This document shows positions 1 through 10,100 of a stretch of 64,000 bases of DNA, in pieces. Below the pieces are notes generated by a model that saw nothing but the letters and a program-made list of their open reading frames with translations, was not told where the DNA came from and did not search any database. The DNA is from Acanthochromis polyacanthus (taxonomy: Eukaryota; Chordata; Actinopteri; Pomacentridae). The stretch is from contig NC_067117.1 of NCBI RefSeq assembly GCF_021347895.1, positions 36,710,067 through 36,774,066 on the forward strand. The letters run 5' to 3'. A program made the position numbers and the translations under genes. Within the stretch, counting starts at the first letter, position 1. Every line of letters begins with the position of its first letter.

Positions 1-59
1 CGGTCCATGGCAAAATCAGAGAAACCCCATGACCTCTTCACGCAATAGGATTAGGGCCA

Positions 60-415
60 CTGAGAAAAAAAAAAGGAGTCAATTTTTTTAAATTAATATT
101 TCTCTAAAGAAAAAAAAGTCAAAATTCTGACTTTTTTTCTCAGAATTCTGACTTTTTTCTCAGAATTCAGAGTTTAAAATCAGAATTCTGACTTTAAACT
201 CAGAATTTTAACTTTAAACTCAGAATTTTGAGAAAAGTCAGAATTCTGAGAAAAAAACAGAATTCTGACTTTAATCTCAGAATTCTGACTTTTTTCTCAG
301 AATTATCAGGAGAAAGTCCGAATTCTGACTTTTTTCTCAGAATTCTAACTGACTTTAATCCCAGAATTCTGACTTTTTTCTCAGAATTATGAGGAGAAAG
401 TCAGAATTCTTAGCC
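60..415. repeat. AT-rich palindromic tandem repeat
   Basis: A short motif of the type CAGAATTCTGACTTTTTTCT recurs about a dozen times in direct and inverted order. The GAATTC palindrome sits at the centre of most copies. The block is low complexity with no coding potential. It could fold into many small hairpins. Confidence 0.85.
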
Positions 416-634
416 TAGCCGCGCTAGACAACCCACGGCAACGAATTTAATTCTCTGCCAGGGTGGGTCTCGTTACCCTCCGTAAGGCTCGAGGCTGGAT
501 TCTCCTAAAACTGGCCGGACGAATCACCATGAAGTGTAGAGTCAGAAGGCGGGCGTAACGAAGTGACGACAGAGGCGTGACGATTCTGACAGAAACAACC
601 AGCGCACAATAAACAGTTATCTTTCGACTCGGCT

Positions 635-800
635 TTGGCCACAGTCCTTAAAGATTTGAAGCTAAAATTCAACTTGAAAGATAAACAAAGGACAGCAGTT
701 AAGTGTTTCATTGAGAAGAAAGACGTATTTGGACTTATGCCGACGGGATATGGCAAATCCTTAATATACCAGTTGGTGCCGCGGCTCCGCGGCTCCGCTG
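635..800 (+). pseudogene. RecQ-like DEAD/DEAH helicase fragment (motif I exon)
   Basis: The reading frame encodes a lysine-rich stretch (LKDKQRTAVKCFIEKKDVF) followed by LMPTGYGKSLIYQL. The latter is a Walker A/motif I (GxGKS) of the RecQ-like type. About 55 residues are recognisable. The frame then runs into unrelated sequence and stops at 823, with no motif Ia, DEAH box or helicase C domain nearby. Such helicase-like pieces are common repeated fragments in fish genomes, so this is most likely a dead exon copy. There is no in-frame ATG at the start, which also argues against an independent gene. Confidence 0.55.
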
Positions 801-823
801 GTTGGGAAGCTAATGGGACTTAG

Positions 824-1230
824 CCACAATCCGCCGGTGTTCTCGGAACTACGTCAGCCTATTTGTTGCGTTGACTGGTTGTATACCTACCCAATTGCTG
901 CAGAGGGATTTGATAGACAACCTTTTAGGTTACCTTTCAGGTCTTCACCATTCTTGAAAGATCACTGAAAGATCTTCACCATTCTTGAGCCTCTCTGTGG
1001 ACGGTCATCCGGCTGATGTTCAGCTGCTTGGCTCTGTCAGACTTGTTGTGGCCAGCACGAAGGAGAGCAGATATCTCAACTCTTTTGACTTCCATCTTGA
1101 TACAACTTCACCGGAGAAAAAAATTGTATTAAGGACACCTGCCTATAAGGTAGAACTTTCAGTTTATTTAATGGAATTTTTCACTCCGACATGTAAACGT
1201 CTCTAAAGATCATGAAACCGTGTAACAGAA
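824..1230. other. No recognisable gene
   Basis: This stretch contains a 73-codon plus-strand frame (985-1206) with a plausible amino-acid composition (SLSVDGHPADVQLLGSVRLV). I recognise no family, start context or splice partner for it. It is listed so that the reader knows the frame exists. Confidence 0.3.
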
Positions 1231-1244
1231 CTTTTGCAAAGCCC

Positions 1245-1253
1245 GGTATATAT

Positions 1254-1338
<85 letters not shown>

Positions 1339-1370
1339 TATATGTTTTTATATATAGATGTAAATGTATA

Positions 1371-1411
<41 letters not shown>

Positions 1412-1445
1412 GTGTATGTGTATTTTTATATATGTATATTTGTTC
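1245..1445. repeat. (TA)n / (CA)n compound microsatellite
   Basis: Long TATATA runs alternate with an ACACAC run at about 1313-1338. All open frames through it on both strands are low-complexity (YIYIYI or HTHTHT) artefacts. Confidence 0.95.
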
Positions 1446-1789
1446 AAATAACAAAAACAAAACTTTCTTTCCATTCTGTACATGTAAGAAGTGTTACGAG
1501 TGGCATCATTGGACAGTAACTACACTCTAAAAAGTAATTCTGTGGACCTTTTGTCATAACTTAAATAAATATATTGTTGTGACATAAAAAATCAAGTTCT
1601 GTAATCCAGTTAGACTTTTTACTTGTAAATGTTATTTTTTTGAGCTTGGATGACATAGAAATAATGCCTTTTGATTCAATACACTACCATCACCTTGTCA
1701 GAGCTTAAAAATTTCAGTTCATCATGAAACAGTTGGATTTTAAGTTCTGCTAATGTAAAAAATTATTTGATGACGTGTAAACGGCCCAC

Positions 1790-1894
1790 AGTCTCTCTTT
1801 CCCGCATGCGCGAGCGGCCATGTTTAAGGCCAGAGTGAGCACATGGTGAGCAGCCGAAGCACAGCCGAAGCTCACTGAAGCATTTTGGTGAACG
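1790..1894 (+). promoter_or_regulatory. Promoter-like CpG block and putative noncoding first exon
   Basis: A locally GC/CpG-rich stretch (CCCGCATGCGCGAGCGGCCA) contains GCGGCCATGTTT, a reverse-strand YY1-like box. It runs to a good splice donor, AACG|GTGAGT, at 1895. The obvious partner acceptor is at 2971-2972. A first exon with a YY1-type site just downstream of the start is common among TE-borne and housekeeping promoters. No transcription evidence is available. Confidence 0.4.
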
Positions 1895-2972
1895 GTGAGT
1901 AATTTTATGCTTATTTGCATTCGCTCAGGATTCTGTTGATGATAGCCTACTGTAACTGAATATTGAAATCTGGAAGTCCTTACTTTTAAATGCGTGCAGT
2001 GTTGGCAGTCTGTGTGCCGAGGTAAAGTTAGCTAGGTGATGCCTGTACTGACTTCAATGCGGGAGGAATTGGTTAATTTCGGCATGTGACTAATAAACCG
2101 GCGCACAAATAGGCTGTGTGTTGGCGAGCTGTATTTATTATTTCGTCTTATCTGAATCACAGTCTAATTCTGGGTTACCAGCCGTCCCTTAAAATACCAA
2201 ATTGTCCCGCATTTGAAACTAAAATACGCGGTCGGTATTGAATCCATAAGGAGGTGACAGCCTGTGAGAAGCTCACCTGCTTGGGATTCAGTGGTAATAT
2301 GTTTTTTCCTGTGGATTAAATTAAATGTATCAATGGATAATATCGATACAGTTTTATGAAATGGACAGCTACATTTATATTTACAAATGTATTGATAACA
2401 CGATGTAACTCGCTCGTCAGGCTGTCGTCTGACCAGGACGACAGGCACACATATTACGCACCTACGGAGAAAGAGCACATTATGACGACCTTCTGGGCTC
2501 CCAAAATATGAGAAAAGTTAAACAGGGCTATGATAAAACCGACAGAGAGGGATGGGGTAGCTAAAGGAGTTCATTATGATTCATAAACGAACCAGCAGAC
2601 ACCGCGGTGCGCTCCGTAACGGCACAGCCATGCGTCCTAACGCACACACACCTTCAGGTCTGTGTGGACAGGTCTGACTGTCCATGACTACACAGATAAG
2701 TGTTTCCCTTAAGTTTTATGGAAGACAAGAATCAAACACTAGTCATTTAAATTGCTATAAGCCCACTACTGCTTTGTTTATATTGATTTAGGGGAGACCG
2801 GGGATGGTTGTAACACTTGATGAGTTCTAATACCACAGTTTTCTCCTGTCAGTATAAAATGGGAGACACATGATTTCATTTACTCCTCCATGATCACACA
2901 CAGGGGCTGACAAGGCTGTAAACAGTTGTATGTTAAACCCTGATCCTAACACCTTTTAATTTCTTCTTCAAG

Positions 2973-3217
2973 GATGTGGAGGAGCTCGATGCAGACCCTG
3001 CCATGCAGTGATGAAGATTGCCATCATCGGTGATGGGTGTGCAACCATCATTGTTGAGGGAAACAAGATCCTGCAGGGGATTGATGTTTCCAGATCCTGT
3101 GCCTTGCTGATGGAGTAATCTTTGTCAGGAGAACACAACCTACAACTTCTGCTGTTTGCACTTTAAATGATTTAGTGCTGCTGTTAAGGATTTAGTGTTA
3201 TTCATAATTTTAATAAA
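2973..3217 (+). pseudogene. Terminal exon fragment of a captured cellular-type gene
   Basis: A pyrimidine-rich acceptor (TTCTTCTTCAAG) precedes an exon encoding DVEELDADPAMQ and then a stop. Shifting by two bases gives MKIAIIGDGCATIIVEGNKI followed by LQGIDVSRSCALL and a stop at 3118. The IIVEGNKILQGIDVSRSCALLM segment resembles the C-terminal part of an uncharacterised SAMD3-like fish protein family, recalled from memory. The two-base offset and the early stop make it broken. A polyadenylation signal AATAAA lies at 3212-3217. Confidence 0.45.
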
Positions 3218-3239
3218 TGGTTCTTATTAATTTGAATAT

Positions 3240-3640
3240 TTCTGTCTGAATTTTTGTTCATTTTGAACACCAGGAGAGAGTTTCTTAGCTACTGAACATA
3301 ACTTTACTATAGGAGGGACTTAACTTCACTCTTGCAGAGATCAGCTAATTAAGTTCTTGTTACTAAGAAATTTGTTTAATTGTGGCCAGAAAGCTTCTTC
3401 ACCTTACTTAAAAAATTATGTTGGATCAACTTAAAAAGTTGCATTCATGTTGACCATTATGAAGTTCATGTTACTTAGAAATTTGTTTAATTGTGGCTAA
3501 AAAAGCTTCTTCACCTTACTTAAAAATTATGTTGGATCAACTTAAAAACTTGCATTCAAGTTGACAATTATTAAGTTCGTGTTACTCAGAAATGCATTTT
3601 TGTTCGGAGTAAAAGGTAATTCAACATACTCAAAACATTG
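3240..3640. repeat. Subterminal ~120-bp tandem repeats of the TIR element
   Basis: Three degenerate copies share AAGTTC(T/A)TGTTACT, AGAAATTTGTTTAATTGTGG, CTTCTTCACCTTACTTAAAA and ATGTTGGATCAACTTAAAAA blocks. Subterminal tandem repeats of this kind are typical of DNA transposons. Confidence 0.75.
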
Positions 3641-3840
3641 CTTTGACTTAATGTAATTCTGCCAGCTATTGGCTCAACTTAAAAATTCGAGTGGAAACGG
3701 TTAACATAAGTTTTTATGTTGACCCAGTGTTTTATATATTAGAGTGTACTCTATATTTACTCAAGGACAAATTTGAAGTACCCTTTCATTTGAGATATAC
3801 TTATCACAACTGGGAGTGCAAAAATAGAAAGAATTAATGA

Positions 3841-4974
3841 TCACCAAACCTCTTTTTTGCGAGAATATGACCACCAGCTTTCTATTCCTTGGTTTGCTGT
3901 TGAGGATCCATACATATGACTCGCAGCCCCAGCAAAATCATCAGTGTGTGATGATCTTAATGTGCAATGGATTGCCACCATTGTGCCATTTTCTGTGCCA
4001 CAGTCTGTGCGAAGTCGCATTGGGATGATCCCACTTTCAGAAACATATTGCAGATAGTGTTGAGCAACGACTCCAGGATCATTGTTTGTTGCTCCACACA
4101 CCAACCACAGAACTTTGCGAGAGTATCCATCTATACAGCCACTAATTGCCAAACCATAGGGCTTTAATTTGTCATAACCATCAATGTGCCAGACATGGTT
4201 TGGACCAAGGAAGCTGTAAACTCTTTTTACAAATCTTTTTCTTGCACGAAGTTGTACTCCTAAGGGATCAAGCTCTCCCATCAAAGCCATGACATCATCC
4301 CTTCTCACTGTTAGACAGTACTTCTGGTGCAGTGTCTGCCACATCATATGGTAACCATAATGCTGGCCTGTTACCTTCAGCTCTTCTTCAATGGCAGCAC
4401 ATATAGTATCAAGAGGGGAGTCATTTTTTTTTGCCTGGACAATGAAAAACGTCTCAATTTAAGCTTTAGACAACGAAGGCTCATTTTAACATTGTGAAAT
4501 GTTGCCAGGAAATCCAAAATTTCTTCATTGCTGTAGCCATCATGGAAGTACTTTCTGATCAGATCCTCTTCAGTAGGACTGTCCAATGCTGACCCTGACA
4601 AACAAGGAAAGAGAAAGAGTAAACATTTTCAGCAAGCACAATCTACAGCAAGGGGTGTTAAAGCACAGTCACAAAAAAATGTCAATATATTAGATCCCTA
4701 ATCTAAGGCCTGTAAAATATCTCTATTTAAAATGTATGTTACATACATTAGCTCACATTAAATTATTACACTCAAAACTGCTGGTTTATCTGGAAAGAAG
4801 CCATGTTTGGGCATGAGTACCTTAAAAAGTGTGGTGTATTGAACAAAAAGAACTTCAAGACTACTTACTGTTGTCTTCATCTTGTGCCAAGAACTGTACA
4901 TTTTTGCCACATGCATGACAGAACACTTGAACTTTCCCCAGATCTTGGCCACAGAAAGGGCAAAACGTGACAGC
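3841..4974 (-). pseudogene. Spliced rve-type integrase/DDE transposase gene, frameshifted
   Basis: Minus-strand exon A (4974 to 4869) has a TTTTTCTAG acceptor and a GTAAGTAG donor. It encodes a double zinc ribbon: CPFC then CHAC (AVTFCPFCGQDLGK, VFCHACGKNV). Exon B starts at 4594 after TTTGTCAG. It encodes an HTH-like region (EEILDFLATFHNVKMSLRCL) and, after a frameshift between 4377 and 4347, an integrase core (GPNHVWHIDGYDKLKPYG, CIDGYSRKVLWL, LRTDCGTENG). The acidic residues of HIDGYD and RTDCGTEN fit the RNase-H-like catalytic fold. The frame ends early (KKEVW) without the C-terminal part. The zinc-ribbon/HTH/rve order matches a repeated fish integrase family. It sits alone, just right of the TIR element. 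Confidence 0.7.
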
Positions 4975-5640
4975 CTAGAAAAATAGACAATGATATGTGA
5001 TGATGAATCTCTCTAATCAGATCAATCAATTGCATCATGATCATCGCTGCAAAAGGAGAGAGGCCACATGATAGGAATAGGTAATTTTTTGTGTTTAGTT
5101 TCTGCTGCTCTCCTGTATATGGCTGCCTATATTATTGTTACCTTACTCTCTATCTGTCACCGTTCTCATACTTTTTATTTTATCTTGAGTTTATCTAATG
5201 CCCTCTTCACATCACTTCATCACCTTCACATTTTGTCTTAATGTCTTTTCTCTGCTTCCTGGCAATCTGTGTTCCCCCCTGTTCCTCTTCTTCACATTTG
5301 CTCCCTTTGCTCTTACCTTGTCATCTTCCTGTGCTCTCTATATGTAATGAACTCGGTCCACGACCTAGGAAGTGTCAATTTACGAGATAAAACTAAACGC
5401 TTAACTCATTCACAACAATAGGGTCTGCTGGAGAATTGTTATAGTGACTACCGTTATACCACGACAGATAATGTTACTCGCTGTTGCCGATCAGAATGGC
5501 GTCCCTAGCAACGGTCTGCTAGACAGACACACGCTAATATTTGCTACGTAAATTTGCTGCTGTTGGATAATACTGTAAGAGACTAGGGCCGAGTGTTTAA
5601 AAAAGACGTAAAGGAAAACATACCTTTTTATTCTCCTCTC
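4975..5640. other. Intergenic, no feature recognised
   Basis: Pyrimidine-rich sequence at 5080-5340 has no coding frame or repeat signature that I recognise. An upstream exon of the minus-strand integrase could lie here but none is evident. Confidence 0.4.
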
Positions 5641-6045
5641 CAAGTGTTTGCAAACTTTCTTATCCCGCTGTCTTCTTTGCAACTTCCTCCTGGGTATTTC
5701 CTGTCGGTATAAAAGATCAGTCCCTTCCGTATGGTCAGCTCCCCCTAGTGGCCTGGCGACCTTCCGTGAATTTGCAGCGTTTCTCTCTTGCAGTTGTTTT
5801 GGGGTTTGTATGCAGCATTTCCCTTTTGCATTTGTTTTGTCGGTTTGTGTGTTTTTGCTTTTGCAGCATTTCTGTGAATGCATCATTTTTTTGTTGCAGC
5901 ATTTCTCTGTTGCATTTGTTTTATGTGTTTTTGGGTTTACATCATTCCTGTGTTTGCAGCGTTTTGATCGTTTGTATTGCGTTTTGGCCATTTATGTCGC
6001 TTTTTTTGTTTGCGGCGCGTATGCCCTTGTCGGCCACCGTAACCA
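5640..6045. repeat. Degenerate tandem repeat of the TTTGCAGCATTTC type
   Basis: The motif TTGCAGCATTTC(T/C) with a TTTGTTTT(G/A)TG spacer recurs about seven times between 5776 and 5980. This produces Cys/Phe-rich frames on plus and Lys/Cys/Asn-rich frames on minus. Both long open frames here (133 and 166 codons) are by-products of this repeat. Confidence 0.7.
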
Positions 6046-6262
6046 TTAGAACACAAGAGTGATGGTTGTTGGAAATGGATCTCTGCACCCTTATGTAGAT
6101 ATTCCATTTGAAATCAGCCATTTCTAGCTAGAATAGCCATTTACCACATTAACAATGTCTAGACTTTATTTTTGATTCATTTAATGTTATCTTCATTGAA
6201 AATTACGCTTTTCTTTCAAAAATAAGGATATTTCCAAGTAACCCCTTTTAAACGGTAGTGTC
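6046..6262 (-). mobile_element. Tc1-type MITE fragment
   Basis: The sequence ending ACCCCTTTTAAACGGTAGTG carries AAATAAGGATATTTCCAAGT and AGTCTAGACATTGTTAATGT (in reverse). Both blocks recur in the opposite orientation at 16723-16858. It is the inverted-repeat end of a Tc1/mariner-derived short element. Confidence 0.65.
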
Positions 6263-6980
6263 CAATAAGCTTAATTTTCACGACTGAGACACCATTGAAG
6301 TCCTTAGATCAAGCAGAGTTCAAAGCACTGGTACAGATAACTGCTGCAGTGCTTAGAGCCTGCACATCCAAAACTCCACATACTCCATCTAGTCCAAAAC
6401 AGCCAAACAGGATGTGACATCACATTGCTAACAACCATTCTTAAGGTAATTTACATTTTAAAAAATGCTATAAGTGGTTACAGCCATGCTTTTGACATGA
6501 TCAGATCAAGTTGTCATGGCAACGGTGCCTTGCTGAACTGCTTGGCTCCCTCATTGCTGCTTGCTATATTTCATGTATGAGTTTTTCATGTAGAAGATAA
6601 GTGGAAATGGTGACTCACCAACAGATGTATCTGTGGGTATGTACTTTAGAGCCTAAAATGTATCTTCTATTGGCAAATTTTGAATTCTGTTGTTTTTTGG
6701 AGAGACAGAAATATTACGATCATCTGTGATGCAGCACAATGCATCCATGCCACAAGTGATGCTTACAAGATGCAAGTTGGATCTCACCTTCTCCAATACC
6801 TTGTTCCTTTGCATTAAAGTTTATGTTTGTTATTCCTGTTGCTGCTGTATATCTTGTTTTCATCTTCTTTGTCGACATTTTAATTGTTATTGTTGCTGTT
6901 TTTATTAATGTTATTTGTAAGGCAACAGCAAATGAGAAACATTGGATTGATGGTAATTACGATGATATCCCCTAAAACTG
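6263..6980. other. Sequence upstream of the linker exon, no gene seen
   Basis: No coding exon is recognisable. From 6820 to 6910 the sequence is T/GCTG-rich (TGTTGCTGCTG) and could serve as the polypyrimidine tract for the next exon, but a single acceptor cannot be chosen. Confidence 0.4.
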
Positions 6981-6984
6981 AAAA

Positions 6985-7153
6985 GAACAAAACACAGAAG
7001 CAAGTGATGCCACTGGTGATTATGGCAGCGGGCCAGGAGCAGACAGTGATGAAAACGATGAGAGTGCAGACGGTGGTGAGCCAGCAGCAGCAGCAGCTGG
7101 CAAACGTTCAGGCCGTAAACGGCATGGCCCATTGATCGAGGAGACAGTTAGTG
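6985..7153 (+). CDS. igfn1: igfn1 acidic Ala/Gly/Asp linker exon
   Basis: The frame reads SDATGDYGSGPGADSDENDE, then an Ala run, then GKRSGRKRHGPLIEETVS. The donor AGTG|GTAAGAT at 7154 leaves one base, which completes GAT (Asp) with the next exon at 8455 to give EETVS-D-PGVHFHAGL. That phase match is the main evidence. The exon start is unresolved: TAA and TGA lie in this frame just upstream, so the acceptor must be near or after 6980, but no strong one is visible. Low-complexity acidic linkers precede the Ig/Fn3 cluster in this family. Confidence 0.55.
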
Positions 7154-10100
7154 GTAAGATTACGGGCATTGATTTAACTGCTGCATGGGAAGCACTGTCA
7201 GTGCACAATGTCATTTTGTGAGTAAATGACTTCCCAGTGGTTTGAGGGTTAACAGAATAAAGGTGTAAGACCATTGAGCAGAAGCCTATATTTGATCTCT
7301 AATTGTTTAGATGGTGTTTTAGGCTGATCAGAGTGCAACTAGAGTGGAAGTAACCTTGAGTGTGCCTCAAGACGCTAATCAAATCTGATACACTAATGGT
7401 TTTCTTCCCGTATAGCACACTGCATAATTATTTTTTCTGTTGTTGCAAAAGTGGAAATAATAAAAAACATACTTATGTGTTTGTAAATAACAGAACAGTT
7501 TTGCTTACATATTTTTACTTCTCTGACTTACAGGTTGGATATCAGCAGACAATTTACAGTTTATTTTTGCCTACTTGTGTCTCTTATGTATTCGTTTGAA
7601 GACCGTGACTGTGTGTGTTTGTGTGTGTGCGATGTTAAAATGCCTCTGTGCTCTGTGTGCATCTCTGTTAACATCCTTGCTTGCCTTTTTAAATGTTAAT
7701 TCAGGATGAGTCGGTGCATTGAGGTTAATCATTTAAATGAGCAACTGCAGAACCAATTGTGTATTTGATACAACGGAAACACTTGTGTTTCGACGCACTC
7801 TTACATAAGTGGAAGATGGAAGACACTGAGCTGACCTTGGAGGATGACTATGTTCTAAACCATTTTTTTTTATGTGACTGAAGCCTGAATTCACGTCAGA
7901 CAGAAAAAAAATGATACATCTTGCACTCTCCAAGGAACTGTCAGTGTCCCATGGGGAAAATTTTACATTTTAAGAGCCTGTCTTTCTTTCAAGGCTAATT
8001 AAGCAAACAGAGGCAAATGAATAACTCTGTGAAGATGTTCTTATGAGCTGTGCCAAGAGTTCAACTCCTTTAAGCTGAAGAAGGCCAAACAAGACACTCA
8101 AGCTACACTTTCACAAAGAAGACATCTTCATCAAGTTTCAGTCCAATGCTCACTTCTTACATCCTTTATTAAACGGTCCTCAAATGTGGTATGTTGAGTG
8201 ATTTATAAGTAGACAATAAAGCACAAATCAACAGAAATGCTGAAAGAAGATGCAAACTGTTGCTATTTCAAAAGTGAAGTAAGTGTGTACATACTTGGAT
8301 TACATACAAGTGAGTAGCCCATGCATCTCCGTATATACATGAATGCATGAAATCATTGTAACTGCACATTCACAATTATGTACAACAATGAATTGTATGT
8401 AGACTGAGCATGTGATGTATACATTCACTAACTTGCTGGTTGTTCAATATTCAGATCCTGGAGTTCACTTTCATGCTGGCCTGTCGGACTGCAAAGCAAT
8501 CATTGGAGAAGCAGCAGAGCTGGAGTGTAAACTGAGCAGTGAAGAGTGTGAGGGAATCTGGTACAAAGATGGAGAAGAGGTAAGTCCTGGATGTTAATGC
8601 TGTCATCGAGCTGATAAAGCTGAATTGGTTTTGGTTATTATCATAGTAATGTACACCTTCACATGTCTTCTTTATTTGGTGTTTTGCTGTAATGTACATG
8701 TTTTTTCTTATCAGGTGAAATCATCTGAGGGTATCACAATTTCAAAAGAGGGAAGTTTCCACAGGCTGAAAATTCACAAAGTCACTGAGGAATTTGCTGG
8801 AACATATAAATTTGAGGCAGATGGGCGGAAGACCGAGGCCACAATTGCTGTTGAAGGTAAAAACATTTATCTGAAAAAAAATTGTTTATTTGAAAACAGG
8901 GCTTGCATCATTCTTTATAGACTGCCTGTAGGTCGAGATGAGAATTTTTTTTTTTTTTAGAAAACTGCATATTACTCCTTAGTCTGTGTAATGTACATAA
9001 CTAAATAACATAACTGTGCTTGGAATATTTGTATCCCTATTTTTTCATGGCTCAATTTAGATCCACCCCGATTTGATACTGAGGAACTGGAAGCATTTAA
9101 AACCCCTGTAACTGTGAAAAAAGGACACAAGGCTACTTTCAAATTATCTTATATTGGACGGGAACCATTAAAAGTTCAGTGGTACCTTGAGGGTGAAGAG
9201 CTTTCTGATGAATCCACCATCAAGCTCGAGCACTCAGACGGATGTACTAATTTGCTTCTAATGAAGCTGCAGCGCAAAGACAGCGGTGAAGTGAAGATCA
9301 AACTCAAAAATGAGTTTGGCACTGTGGAGGCCTTCAGCCAGCTTATTGTACTGGGTATGTATGAGGCAGATTCTGTGAAAACCACAGACTTTTTTCATTC
9401 AGTATTTTGCATTCATATAGAAAGTAAACAACAAGGCATTTTTGTCAAACGAGAGGTAATATGTGCTGTACTTATTTTCTGCCAGATAAACCCACTCCTC
9501 CAATGGGGCCCCTGGAGATTGTTGAAGCGTCCTCCTCTGCAATTGACTTCAAGTGGAGACCCCCAAAAGACAGCGGTGGCTGCAAGATAGGCAACTATAT
9601 CCTTGAAAGACAACAAGTCGGTCGCAACACCTGGAAGAAAGTAGGGCCAATTGGTCCGGAGGCCAAATACAGGGACCTCGATGTAGACCATGGCAGGCGG
9701 TACTGCTACCGCATCAGAGTAGAGACTGAGATGGGCACCAGTGAGCTGATGGAAACAGAGGACATTCAAGCTGGTACAAAAGGTAAGAACAGATTGAAAT
9801 GACTGATATAGGGTCAGCATTAAATTGACACTTTCTCAGAGTGGCCGATTCATCAAAAAAATTGCAAATGGATCAACAGATTTGTTTGCAGATGAAGAAC
9901 GCATATCAGACATATCGACATGAGGTTTGGTCAACGTGATCAGCAAATTATCACTATTAACCAACAGCAAACTGCACTGATAGTACTGTAAACAGCTTAG
10001 CCTTTATTTTTAGCTGAGCTGAACCATCAAATATTTAAATCTCTTGCAAGTGTGACATCTTTCACAAATCAAGAAGAAACCTTTTTTCTTGACAGCAATT

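Larger units (their letters stand above)
1522..3747 (+). mobile_element. TIR element (~2.2 kb) carrying a gene-like transcription unit
   Basis: The left end begins ACACTCTAA (1522-1530) and the right end is its exact reverse complement TTAGAGTGT (3739-3747). Both sides are flanked by ACT, a possible 3-bp target duplication. The right subterminal region has ~120-bp tandem repeats. Inside are a CpG-rich promoter-like block with a splice donor, and a downstream exon with a polyadenylation signal. No transposase is visible, so the element would be non-autonomous. The short inverted repeat alone could be chance. Its conjunction with subterminal repeats and matching flanks raises confidence. The superfamily is not recognised. 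Confidence 0.5.

Noticed and set aside
985..1206. 73-codon plus-strand frame of unknown type
   Set aside because: Composition is protein-like but there is no recognisable domain or partner exon. Kept only as a note in the feature list.
1181..1530. Four overlapping frames at 1.2-1.5 kb
   Set aside because: They are translations of the TA/CA microsatellite.
5491..6062. Cys/Lys-rich 166-codon minus frame and Phe/Cys-rich plus frames
   Set aside because: They are by-products of a short TTTGCAGCATTTC tandem repeat; no family resemblance.
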